Shown: positions 1 through 11,400 of the stretch, in pieces
Position numbering within the stretch: position 1 is the first letter of the stretch
Layout of the letters: each line of letters starts with the position of its first letter
NCBI GenBank assembly: GCA_037013495.1
Contig: CM072801.1
Span: 106,027,816-106,091,815 of the forward strand
From: Hippophae tibetana
Taxonomy: Eukaryota; Streptophyta; Magnoliopsida; Rosales; Elaeagnaceae
Length of the DNA stretch: 64,000 nt
Direction: 5' to 3'
Translations under genes and position numbers: made by a program
The notes under the pieces: generated by a model
The model's input: only the letters and a program-made list of their open reading frames with translations
Told to the model about the DNA's origin: nothing
Database searches by the model: none

Positions 1-94
1 CCAAATGATACGGATCTTTTATGCGGGCCATTTTGGAAACCATGAACTCAAAGGAATGAGAAAGATTGAATTGCTAAGAACATGGTTAATATAA

Positions 95-104
95 TCAAAT
101 TTGA
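95..104. other. Perfect 10-bp palindrome TCAAATTTGA, recurring
   Basis: TCAAATTTGA equals its own reverse complement and recurs at the same place in most monomers, just after GTTAATATAA. Exceptions include TCAAATATGA near 9134 and AAAATTTGA in the monomer at 3873. No function is shown. Confidence 0.75.
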
Positions 105-154
105 ACAATTAAGAACACGATTAGAAAACCACGCAAAAATGTGAGACCAAACTA

Positions 155-177
155 TTACACTTCGAAAAGTAGTGTAA
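155..177. other. 7+7-bp dyad (potential hairpin), one per monomer
   Basis: TTACACT at 155-161 and AGTGTAA at 171-177 are perfect inverted complements with a 9-base spacer. The right arm is almost invariant across the array. The left arm is intact in many monomers, including the pentamer/tetramer region. It is altered in others, for example TTAGACT at 9193-9199 opposite AGTGTAA at 9209-9215. Whether it extrudes a hairpin or binds a protein is unknown. Confidence 0.75.
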
Positions 178-298
178 GGGATGGAATTTGGGTTCTAAAA
201 AGTGTACAACTGAACTATTTTTTACTTTATGTTTTTGCAAATTGAAATTAGTTTAGATTTCATATTTTATAATAGTCATTTTGATGTATGACTTAAAA

Positions 299-306
299 GT
301 TATAAC
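299..306. other. Perfect 8-bp palindrome GTTATAAC, recurring
   Basis: GTTATAAC lies about 120 bp after the dyad in most monomers. A few copies have changed it, for example near 12,555 and 38,898. At 8 bp it could be chance in AT-rich DNA, multiplied by the repeat. Confidence 0.6.
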
Positions 307-3300
307 AGTTTATAGTTGGAACCTCAATATATAATTTCGTTTTTTTAAATTACGAACTCCAAAAATTTTGTTGTTTTTTATTCAGGATCAAAGATTGGTT
401 GAACGCCGAAAACAAAGAACAGGAAAATGATACAGTGAATTAAAAGAAAAGTAAGAAATGAAATGCATATAAGAAAATTATGACAACAAAATCAAAAGAA
501 AACAAAAGACTTGTAGAAATATTTGTTTCTTTAATTGTGATTTGGACCGAAAGAATGCAAAAAAATAAAATAAAATGGAAACGTTTAGTAAATGTAAAAT
601 TCAAAAAATAGATATATTAAGAGAGATATACTATTTTGGACAACCAAGGCTTCGATACCAAATGATTTGGATCTTTTATGCGGGCCATTTTGGAAACCAT
701 GAACTCAAAGGAATGAGAAAGATTGAATTGCTAAGAACATGGTTAATATAATCAAATTTGAACAATTAAGAACACGATTAGAAAACCACGCAAAAATGTG
801 AGACCAAACTATTACACTTCGAAAAGTAGTGTAAGCGATGGAATTTGGGTTCTAAAAAGTGGACAACTGAACTATTTTTTACTTTATGTTTTTGCAAATT
901 GAAATGAGTTTAGATTTGATATTTTATAATAGTCGTTTTGGTGTATGACTTAAAAGTTATAACAGTTTAAAGTTGGAACCTCAATAAATAATTTGTTTTT
1001 TTTAAATTACGAACTCCAGAAATTTTGTTGTTTTATTTTCAGGATCAAAGATTGGTTGAACGCCAAAAAAAAGAACAGAAAAATGATACAGTGAAATAAA
1101 AGAAAAGTACGAAATGAAATGCAAATAAGAAAATTATGACAACAAAATCTAAAGAAAACAAAAGACTTGTAGAAATATTTGTTTCTTTAATTGTGATTTG
1201 GACCGAAAGAATGCAAAAAAATAAAATAAAATGGAAACGTTTAGTAAATGTAAAATTCAAAAAATAGATATATTAAGTGAGATATACTATTTTGGACAAC
1301 CAAGGCTTCGATACCAAATGATTTGGATCTTTTATGCGGGCCATTTTGGAAACCATGAACTCAAAGGAATGAGAAAGATTGAATTGCTAAGAACATGGTT
1401 AATATAATCAAATTTGAACAATTAAGAACACGATTAGAAAACCACGCGAAAATGTGAGACCAAACTATTACACTTCGAAAAGTAGTGTAAGCGATGGAAT
1501 TTGGGTTCTAAAAAGTGGACAACTGAACTATTTTTTACTTTATGTTTTTGCAAATTGAAATGAGTTTAGATTTGATATTTTATAATAGTCGTTTTGGTGT
1601 ATGACTTAAAAGTTATAACAGTTTAAAGTTGGAACCTCAATAAATAATTTGTTTTTTTTAAATTACGAACTCCAGAAATTTTGTTGTTTTATTTTCAGGA
1701 TCAAAGATTGGTTGAACGCCAAAAAAAAGAACAGAAAAATGATACAGTGAATTAAGAGAAAAGTACGAAATGAAATGCAAATAAGAAAATAATGACAACA
1801 AAATCTAAAGAAAACAAAAGACTTGTAGAAATATTTGTTTCTCTAATTGTGATTTGGACCAAAAGAATGCAAAAAAAAAATGGAAACCTAATGTAAATGT
1901 AATATATTAAGATAGATGTTCTATTTTGGGCAACCAAGGCTTCGATACCAAATGATACGGATCTTTTATGCGGACCATTTTGGAAACCATGCACTCAAAG
2001 GAATGAGAAAGATTGAAATTGTAAGAACATGGTTAATATAATCAAATTTGAACAATTAAGAACACGATTAGAAAACCACGCAAAAATGTGAGACCAAACT
2101 ATTATACTTCGGAAAGTAGTGTAAGCGATGGTATTTGGGTTCTAAAAAGTGGACAACTGAACTATTTTTTACTTTATGTTTTTACAAATTGAAATAAGTT
2201 TAGATTTGATATTTTATAATAGTCGTTTTGATGTATAACTTAAAAGTTATAACAGTTTAAAGTTGGAACCTCAATAAATAATTTCTTTTTTTTCAAATTA
2301 CGAACTCTAGAAATTTTGTTGTTTTTTATTCAGGAGCAAAGATAGGTTGAACACCGAAAACAAAGAACATGAAAATGATATAGTGAATTAAAAGAAAAGT
2401 ACAAAATGAAATGAAAATAAGAAAATAATGACAACAAAATCTAAAGAAAACAAAGGACTTGTAGAAATATTTGTTTCTTTAATTATCATTTGGACGAAAA
2501 GAATGAAAAAATCAATAAATGGAAAACTTTATGAAATCGAAAATTCAAAAAATAGATATATTAAGATAGATATTCTATTTTGGGCAACCAAGGCTTCGAT
2601 ACCTAAATAACGGATCTTTTATGCGGACCATTTTGGAAACCATGAACTCAAAGGAATGAGAAAGATTGAATTGCTAAGAACATGGTTAATATAATCAAAT
2701 TTGAACAATTAAGAACCTGATTACAAAACCACGCAAAAATGTGAGACCAAACTATTACACTTCAGAAAGTATTGTAAGCGATGGAATTTGGGTTCTAAAA
2801 GTGGACAACTGAGCTATTTTTTACTTTATGTTTTTGCATATTGAAATGAGTTTAGATTTGATATTTTATAATAGTCATTTTGATGTATGACTTAAATGTT
2901 ATAACAGTTTAAGGTTGGAACCTCAATGAATAATTACTTTTTTTTAAATTACGAACTCCAGAAATTTTGTTGTTTTTTATTCAGGAGCAAAGATAGGTTG
3001 AACACCGAAAACAAAGAACATGGAAATGATACAGTGAATTAAAAGAAAAGTACGAAATGAAATGCAAATAAGAAAATAATGACAACAAAATCTAAAGAAA
3101 ACAAAGGACTTGTTGAAATATTTGTTTCTTTAATTTTGATTTGAACCAAAAGAATGCAAAAAACAATAAAATGGAAACCTTTAGTAAATCTAATATATTA
3201 AGATAGATATTCTATTTTGGGCAGCTAAGGCTTCGATACCAAATGATACGGATCTTTTATGCGGACCATTTTGGAAACCATGCTATAAAAGGAATGAGAA

Positions 3301-6300
3301 AGATTGAATTGCTAAGTACATGGTTAATATAATCAAATTTGAACAATTAAGAACACGATTAGAAAACCACGCAAAAATGTGAGACGAAACTATTAGAGTC
3401 GGAAAGTAGTGTAAGCGATGGAATTTGGGTTCTAAAAAGTGGACAACAGAACTATTTTTTACTTTATGTTTTTGCAAATTGAAATGAGTTTAGATTTGAT
3501 ATTTTATAATAGTCATTTTGATGTATGACTTAAAAGTTATAACAGTTTAAAGTTGGAACCTCAATACATAATTTCTCTTTTTAAATTACGAATGCCAGAA
3601 ATTTTGTTGTTTTTTTATTCAGGATCAAATATTGGTTGAACGCCGAAAACAAAGAACCGGAAAATGATACAGTCAATTAAAAGAAAAGTACGAAATGAAA
3701 TGCAAATAAGAAAATTATGACAACAAAATCAAAAGAAAACAAAAGACTTGTAGAAATATTTGTTTCTTTAATTGTGATTTGGACCAAAAGAATGCAAAAA
3801 AAAAATGGAAACCTTTAGTAAATCTAATATATTAAGATAGATATTATATTTTGGGCAACCAAGGCTTCGATACCAAATGATACGGATCTTTTATGTCGAC
3901 CATTTTGGAAACCATGAACTCAAAGGAATGAGAAAGATTGAATTGCTAAGAACATGGTTAATATAATAAAATTTGAACAATTAATAACACGATTAGAAAA
4001 CCACACAAAAATGTGAGACCAAACAATTAGACTTCAGAAAGTAGTGTAAGCGATGAAATTTGGGTTCTAAAAAGTGGACAACTGAACTATTTTTTACTTT
4101 ATGTTTTTGCAAATTGAAATGAGTTTAGATTTGATATTTTATAATAGTTGTTTTGGTGTATGACTTAAAAGTTATAACAGTTTAAAGTTGGAACCTCAAT
4201 AAATAATTTGTTTTTTTTAAATTACGAACTCCAGAAATTTTGTTGTTTTATTTTCAGGATCAAAGATTGGTTGAACGCCGAAAACAAAGAACAGGAAAAT
4301 GATACAGTGCATTAAAAGAAAAGTAAGAAATCAAATGCAAATAAGAAAATTATGACAACAAAATCAAAAGAAAACAAAAGATTTGTAGAAATATTTGTTT
4401 CTTTAATTGTGATTTGGACCGAAAGAATGCAAAAAAATAAAATAAAATGGAAACGTTTAGTAAATGTAAAATTCAAAAAATAGATATATTAAGAGAGATA
4501 TACTATTTTGGACAACCAAGGCTTCGATACCAAATGATACGGATCTTTTATGCGGGCCATTTTGGAAACCATGAACTCAAAGGAATGAGAAAGATTGAAT
4601 TGCTAAGAACATGGTTAATATAATCAAATTTGAACAATTAAGAACACGATTTGAAAACCACGCAAAAATGTGAGACCAAACTATTACACTTCGAAAAGTA
4701 GTGTAAGGGATGGAATTTGGGTTCTAAAAAGTGTACAACTGAACTATTTTTTACTTTATGTTTTTGCAAATTGAAATGAGTTTAGATTTCATATTTTATA
4801 ATAGTCATTTTGATGTATGACTTAAAAGTTATAACAGTTTATAGTTGGAACCTCAATATATAATTTCGTTTTTTTAAATTACGAACTCCAAAAATTTTGT
4901 TGTTTTTTATTCAGGATCAAAGATTGGTTGAACGCCGAACACAAAGAACAGGAAAATGATACAGTGAATAAAAAGAAAAGTAAGAAATGAAATGCATATA
5001 AGAAAATTATGACAACAAAATCAAAAGAAAACAAAAGACTTGTAGAAATATTTGTTTCTTTAATTGTGATTTGGACCGAAAGAATGCAAAAAAATAAAAT
5101 AAAATGGAAACGTTTAGTAAATGTAAAATTCAAAAAATAGATATATTAAGAGAGATATACTATTTTGCACAACCAAGGCTTCGATACCAAATGATTTGGA
5201 TCTTTTATGCGGGCCATTTTGGAAACCATGAACTCAAAGGAATGAGAAAGATTGAATTGCTAAGAACATGGTTAATATAATGAAATTTGAACAATTAAGA
5301 ACACGATTAGAAAACCACGCAAAAATGTGAGACCAAACTATTACACTTCGAAAAGTAGTGTAAGCGATGGAATTTGGGTTCTAAAAAGTGGACAACTGAA
5401 CTATTTTTTACTTTATGTTTTTGCAAATTGAAATGAGTTTAGATTTGATATTTTATAATAGTCGTTTTAGTGTATGACTTAAAAGTTATAACAGTTTAAA
5501 GTTGGAACCTCAATAAATAATTTGTTTTTTTTAAATTACGAACTCCAGAAATTTTGTTGTTTTATTTTCAGGATCAAAGATTGGTTGAACGCCAAAAAAA
5601 AGAACAGAAAAATGATACAGTGAATTAAAAGAAAAGTACGAAATGAAATGCAAATAAGAAAATAATGACAACAAAAACTAAAGAAAACAAAAGACTTGTA
5701 GAAATATTTGTTTCTCTAATTGTGATTTGGACCAAAAGAATGCAAAAAAAAAATGGAAACCTAATGTAAATCTAATATATTAAGATAGATATTCTATTTT
5801 GGGCAACCAAGGCTTTGATACCAAATGATACGGATCTTTTATGCGGACCATTTTGGAAAACATGAACTCAAAGGAATGAGAAAGATTGAATTGCTAAGAA
5901 CATGGTTAATATAATCAAATTTGAACAATAGAGAACACGATTAGAAAACCACGCAAAAATGTGAGATCAAACTATTAGTCTTCGGAAAGTAGTGTAAGCG
6001 ATGGAATTTGGGTTCTAAAAGTGGACAACAGAACTATTTTTTACTTTATGTTTTTATAAATTGAAATGAGTTTAGATTTGATATTTTATAATAGTCATTT
6101 TCATGTATGACTTAAAAGTTATAACAGTTTAAAGTTGGAACCTCAATAAATAATTTATTTTTTTTAAATTACGAACTCTAGAAATTTTGTTGTTTTTTTA
6201 TTAAGGAGGAAAGATAGGTTGAACACTGAAAACAAAAACATGAAAATGATACAGTCAATTAAAAGAAAAGTAATAAATGAAATGCAAATAAGAAAATTAT

Positions 6301-7450
6301 GACAACAAAATCTAAAGAAAACAAAAGACTTGTAGAAATATTTGTTTCTTTAATTGTGAATTGGACCAAAAGAATGCAAAAAAAAAAATGGAAACCTTTA
6401 GTAAATCTAATATATTAAGATAGATATTATATTTTGGGCAACCAAGGCTTTGATACCAAATGATACGGATCTTTTATGTCGACCATTTTGGAAACCATGA
6501 ACTCAAAGGAATGAGAAAGATTGAATTGCTAAGAACATGGTTAATATAATAAAATTTGAACAATTAATAACACGATTAGAAAACCACACAAAAATGTGAG
6601 ACCAAACTATTAGACTTCAGAAAGTAGTGTAAGCGATGAAATTTGGGTTCTAAAAAGTGGACAACTGAACTATTTTTTACTTTATGTTTTTGCAAATTGA
6701 AATGAGTTTAGATTTCATATTTTATAATAGTCATTTTGATGTATGACTTAAAAGTTATAACAGTTTATAGTTGGAACCTCAATATATAATTTCATTTTTT
6801 TAAATTACGAACTCCAGAAATTTTGTTGTTTTTTATTCAGGATCAAAGATTGGTTGAACGCCGAAAACAAAGAACAGGAAAATGATACAGTGAATTAAAA
6901 GAAAAGTAAGAAATGAAATGCATATAAGAAAATTATGACAACAAAATCAAAAGAAAACAAAAGACTTGTAGAAATATTTGTTTCTTTAATTGTGATTTGG
7001 ACCGAAAGAATGCAAAAAAATAAAATAAAATGGAAACGTTTAGTAAATGTAAAATTCAAAAAATAGATATATTAAGAGAGATATACTATTTTGGACAACC
7101 AAGGCTTCGATACCAAATGATACGGATCTTTTATGCGGGCCATTTTGGAAACCATGAACTCAAAGGAATGAGAAAGATTGAATTGCTAAGAACATGGTTA
7201 ATATAATCAAATTTGAACAATTAAGAACACGATTAGAAAACCACGCAAAAATGTGAGACCAAATTATTACACTTCGAAAAGTAGTGTAAGCGATGGAATT
7301 TGGGTTCTAAAAAGTGGACAACTGAACTATTTTTTACTTTATGTTTTTGCAAATTGAAATGAGTTTAGATTTGATATTTTATAATAGTCGTTTTGGTGTA
7401 TGACTTAAAAGTTATAACAGTTTAAAGTTGGAACCTCAATAAATAATTTG

Positions 7451-7460
7451 TTTTTTTTTT
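7451..7460. repeat. Variable T-run (T10 example)
   Basis: Between ATAATTTG or ATAATTTC and AATTACGAAC every monomer has a T-run, usually 7 to 9 long and T10 here. It is the second homopolymer that varies among monomers. Confidence 0.8.
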
Positions 7461-7566
7461 AATTACGAACTCCAGAAATTTTGTTGTTTTCTTTTCAGGA
7501 TCAAAGATTGGTTGAACGCCAAAAAAAAGAACAGAAAAATGATACAGTGAATTAAAAGAAAAGTAC

Positions 7567-8405
7567 GAAATGAAATGCAAATAAGAAAATAATGACACCA
7601 AAATCTAAAGAAAACAAATGACTTGTAGAAATATTTGTTTCTTTAATTATGATTTGGACGAAAAGAATGCAAAAAACAATAAAATGGAAAACTTTATCAA
7701 ATCGAAAATTCAAAAAATAGATATATTAAGATAGATATTCTATTTTGGGCAACCAAGGCTTCGATACCAAATGATACGGATCTTTTATGCGGACCATTTT
7801 GGAAAACATGAACTCAAAGGAATGAGAAAGATTGAATTCCTAAGAACATGGTTAATATAATCAAATTTGAACAATAGAGAACACGATTAGAAAACCACGC
7901 AAAAATGTGAGACCAAACTATTACACTTCGGAAAGTAGTGTAAGCGATGGAATTTGGGTTCTAAAAAGTGGACAACTGAACTATTTTTTACTTTATGTTT
8001 TTATAAATTGAAATGAGTTTAGATTTGATATTTTATAATAGTCGTTTTGGTGTATGACTTAAAAGTTATAACAGTTTAAAGTTGGAACCTCAATAAATAA
8101 TTTGTTTTTTTTAAATTACGAACTCCAGAAATTTTGTTGTTTTTTATTCAGGAGGAAAGATAGGTTGAACACCGAAAACAAAGAACATGAAAATGATACA
8201 GTGAATTAAAAGAAAAGTACGAAATGAACTGCAAATAAGAAAATATTAACAAAAAAATCTAAAGAAAACAAAAGACTTGTAGAAATATTTGTTACTTTAA
8301 TTGTGATTTGCACCAAAAGAATGCAAAAAAATATAAAATGGAAACCTTTAGTAAATCTAATATATTAAGATAGATATTATATTTTGGGAACCCAAAGCTT
8401 CGATA
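7567..8405 (+). repeat. Trailing part of an octamer HOR unit (incomplete)
   Basis: From about 7567 the sequence matches 12715-13549 and about 17860-18696. Shared private variants are AAACAAATGACTTG, GAAAACATGAACTC with GAATTCCTAAG, and GATTTGCACCAAAAG. Upstream of this point the match to the octamer phase is lost: the monomer at 7113 resembles the one at 10969 rather than 12258. This is the right-hand end of an octamer unit whose left part is missing or replaced. The boundary was read by eye and is good to roughly 100 bp. Confidence 0.7.
7705..7720. repeat. Long-class indel block (example copy)
   Basis: AAAATTCAAAAAATAG sits between AAATCG and ATATATTAAG in long monomers. Short monomers read AAATCT, a single A, then ATATATTAAG, a difference of 15 bp. 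This explains most of the gap between the 632-641 and 650-657 bp classes. The long state occurs in 54 monomers and the short state in 45, judged by spacing. Confidence 0.85.
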
Positions 8406-11400
8406 CCAAATGATACGGATCTTTTCTGTCGACCATTTTGGAAACCATGAACTCAAAGCAATGAGAAAGATTGAATTGCTAAGAACATGGTTTATATAAT
8501 CAAATTTGAACAATTAATAACACGATTAGAAAACCACACAAAAATGTGAGACCAAACTATTAGACTTCAGAAAGTAGTGTAAGCGAGGAAATTTGGGTTC
8601 TAAAAAGTGGACCACTGAACTATTTTTTTCTTTATGTTTTTGCAAATTGAAATGAGTTTATATTTGATATTTTATAATAGTCGTTTTGATGTATGACTTA
8701 AAAGTTATAACAGTTTAAAGTTGGAACCTCAATAAATAATTTCTTTTTTTTAAATTACGAACTCCAGAAATTTTGTTGCTTTTTTAATCAGGAGCAAAGA
8801 TAGGTTGACCACCGAAAACAAAAACATGAAAATGATACAGTGAATTAAAAGAAAAGTACGAAATGAAATGCAAATAAGAAAATAATGACAACAAAATCTA
8901 AAGAAAACAGGAGACTTGTAGAAATATTTGTTTCTTTAATTGTGATTTGGCCAAAAGAATGCAAAAAAAAATGGAAACCTTTAGTAAATCTAATATATTA
9001 AGATAGATATTCTATTTTGGGTAACCAAGGCTTCGATACCAAATGATACGTATCTTTTATGCGGAGCATTTTGGAAACCATGAACTCAAAGGAATGAGAA
9101 AGATTGAATTTCCTAGAACATGGTTAATATAATCAAATATGAACAATAGAGAACACGATTAGAAAACCCCGCAAAAATGTGAGACCAAACTATTAGACTT
9201 CCAAAAGTAGTGTAAGCGATGGAATTTGGGTTTTAAAAGTGGACAACTGAACTATTTGTTACTTTATGTTTTTGCAAATTGAAATGAGTTTTGATTTGAT
9301 ATTTTATAATAGTTGTTTTGATGTATGACTTAAAAGTTATAACAGTTTAAAGTTGGAACCTCAATACATAATTTCTTTTTTTTAAATTACGAACTCTAGA
9401 AATTTTGTTGTTTTTTATTTAGAGGCAAAGATAGGTTGAACACGGAAAACAAAGAACATGAAAATGATACAGTGAACTAAAAGAAAAGCACGAAATGAAA
9501 TGCAAATATGAAAATAATGACAACAAAATCTAAAGAAAACAAAAGACTTCTAGAAATATTTGTTTATTTAATTGTGATTTTGGACCAAAAGAATGGAAAA
9601 ATAAAATAAAATGGAAACCTTTAGTAAATCTAATATATTAAGATAGATATTCTATTTTGGGCATCCAAGGCTTCGATACCAAATGATACGGATCTTTTAT
9701 GTCGACCATTTTGGAAACCATGAACTCAAAGGAATGAGAAAGATTGAATTCCTAAGAACATGGTTAATATAATCAAATTTGAACAATAGAGAACACGATA
9801 AGAAAACCCCACAAAAATGTGAGACCAAACTATTAGTCTTCGGAAAGTAGTGTAAGCGATGGAATTTGGGTTCTAAAAGTGGACAACAGAACTATTTTTT
9901 ACTTAATGTTTTTGCAAATTGAAATGAGTTTAGATTTGATATTTTATAATAGTCATTTTCATGTATGACTTAAAAGTTATAACAGTTTAAAGTTGGAACC
10001 TCAATAAATAATTTCTTTTTTTTAAATATGAACTCCAGAAATTTTGTTGTTTTTTTATTCAGGAGCAAAGATAGGTTGAACACTGAAAACAAAAACATGA
10101 AAATGAGACAGTCAATTAAAAGAAAAGTAATAAATGAAATGCAAATAAGAAAATTATGACAACAAAATCTAAAGAAAACAAAAGACTTGTAGAAATATTT
10201 GTTTCTTTAATTGTGATTTGGACCAAAAGAATGCAAAAAAAAAATGGAAACCTTTAGTAAATCTAATATATTAAGATAGATATTATATTTTGGGAAACCA
10301 AGGCTTCGATACCAAATGATACGGATCTTTTATGTTGACCATTTTGGAAACCATGAACTCAAAGGAATGAGAAAGATTGAATTGCTAAGTACATGGTTAA
10401 TATAATAAAATTTGAACAATTAATAACACGATTAGAAAACCACACAAAAATGTGAGACCAAACTATTAGACTTCCAAAAGTAGTGTAAGCGATGAAATTT
10501 GGGTTCTAAAAAGTGGACAACTGAACTATTTTTTACTTTATGTTTTTGCAAATTGAAATGAGTTTAGATTTCATATTTTATAATAGTCATTTTGATGTAT
10601 GACTTAAAAGTTATAACAGTTTATAGTTGGAACCTCAATATATAATTTCTTTTTTTTAAATTACGAACTCCAAAAATTTTGTTGTTTTTTATTCAGGATC
10701 AAAGATTGGTTGAACGCCGAAAACAAAGAACAGGAAAATGATACAGTGAATTAAAAGAAAAGTAAGAAATGAAATGCAAATAAGAAAATTATGACAACAA
10801 AATCAAAAGAAAACAAAAGATTTGTAGAAATATTTGTTTCTTTAATTGTGATTTGGACCGAAAGAATGCAAAAAAATAAAATAAAATGGAAACGTTTAGT
10901 AAATGTAAAATTCAAAAAATAGATATATTAAGAGAGATATACTATTTTGGACAACCAAGGCTTCGATACCAAATGATACGGATCTTTTATGCGGGCCATT
11001 TTGGAAACCATGAACTCAAAGGAATGAGAAAGATTGAATTGCTAAGAACATGGTTAATATAATCAAATTTGAACAATTAAGAACACGATTAGAAAACCAC
11101 GCAAAAATGTTAGACCAAACTATTACACTTCGAAAAGTAGTGTAAGGGATGGAATTTGGGTTCTAAAAAGTGTAGAACTGAACTATTTTTTACTTTATGT
11201 TTTTGCAAATTGAAATGAGTTTAGATTTGATATTTTATAATAGTCGTTTTGGTGTATGACTTAAAAGTTATAACAGTTTAAAGTTGGAACCTCAATAAAT
11301 AATTTGTTTTTTTTAAATTACGAACTCCAGAAATTTTGTTGTTTTATTTTCAGGATCAAAGATTGGTTGAACGCCAAAAAAAAGAACAGAAAAATGATAC

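Larger units (their letters stand above)
1..657 (+). repeat. Reference monomer (long class, 657 bp) with internal landmarks
   Basis: This copy is used to describe monomer anatomy. Positions 1-60 are the least AT-rich part (25 of 60 G+C by hand count). A perfect 10-bp palindrome lies at 95-104. A 7+7-bp dyad with a 9-base spacer lies at 155-177. The most AT-rich stretch is around 240-300 (11 of 60 G+C). A perfect 8-bp palindrome lies at 299-306. A T7 run at 340-346 is followed by a pyrimidine tract ending in CAG at 385. An A-rich variable tract lies at about 558-575, and the long-class indel block follows at about 600. No internal sub-repeat is obvious by eye, so I treat about 650 bp as the basic unit. 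Confidence 0.9.
1..7566 (+). repeat. Left mosaic segment, monomers 1-11 and most of 12
   Basis: Monomer starts are 1, 658, 1314, 1948, 2602, 3239, 3873, 4530, 5187, 5821, 6456 and 7113. Long and short monomers alternate irregularly (657, 656, 634, 654, 637, 634, 657, 657, 634, 635, 657, 654 bp). Copies at 1 and 4530 share private variants (GTGTACAAC, GTAAGGGATGG, TATATAATTTCG), and copies at 658 and 5187 share ATGATTTGG, both pairs offset by 4,529 bp. Monomers starting at 658 and 1314 are themselves a recent tandem pair, because both carry ATGATTTGG at their start. No strict higher-order period is kept across the segment. Confidence 0.85.

Noticed and set aside
1-657. Internal sub-repeats making the monomer a multimer of a ~160-bp unit
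   Set aside because: Comparing quarters of the monomer by eye gave only short AT-rich resemblances such as GCAAATTGAAATG and GAAATGCAAATAAG, no more than expected from composition. A self-alignment could overturn this.
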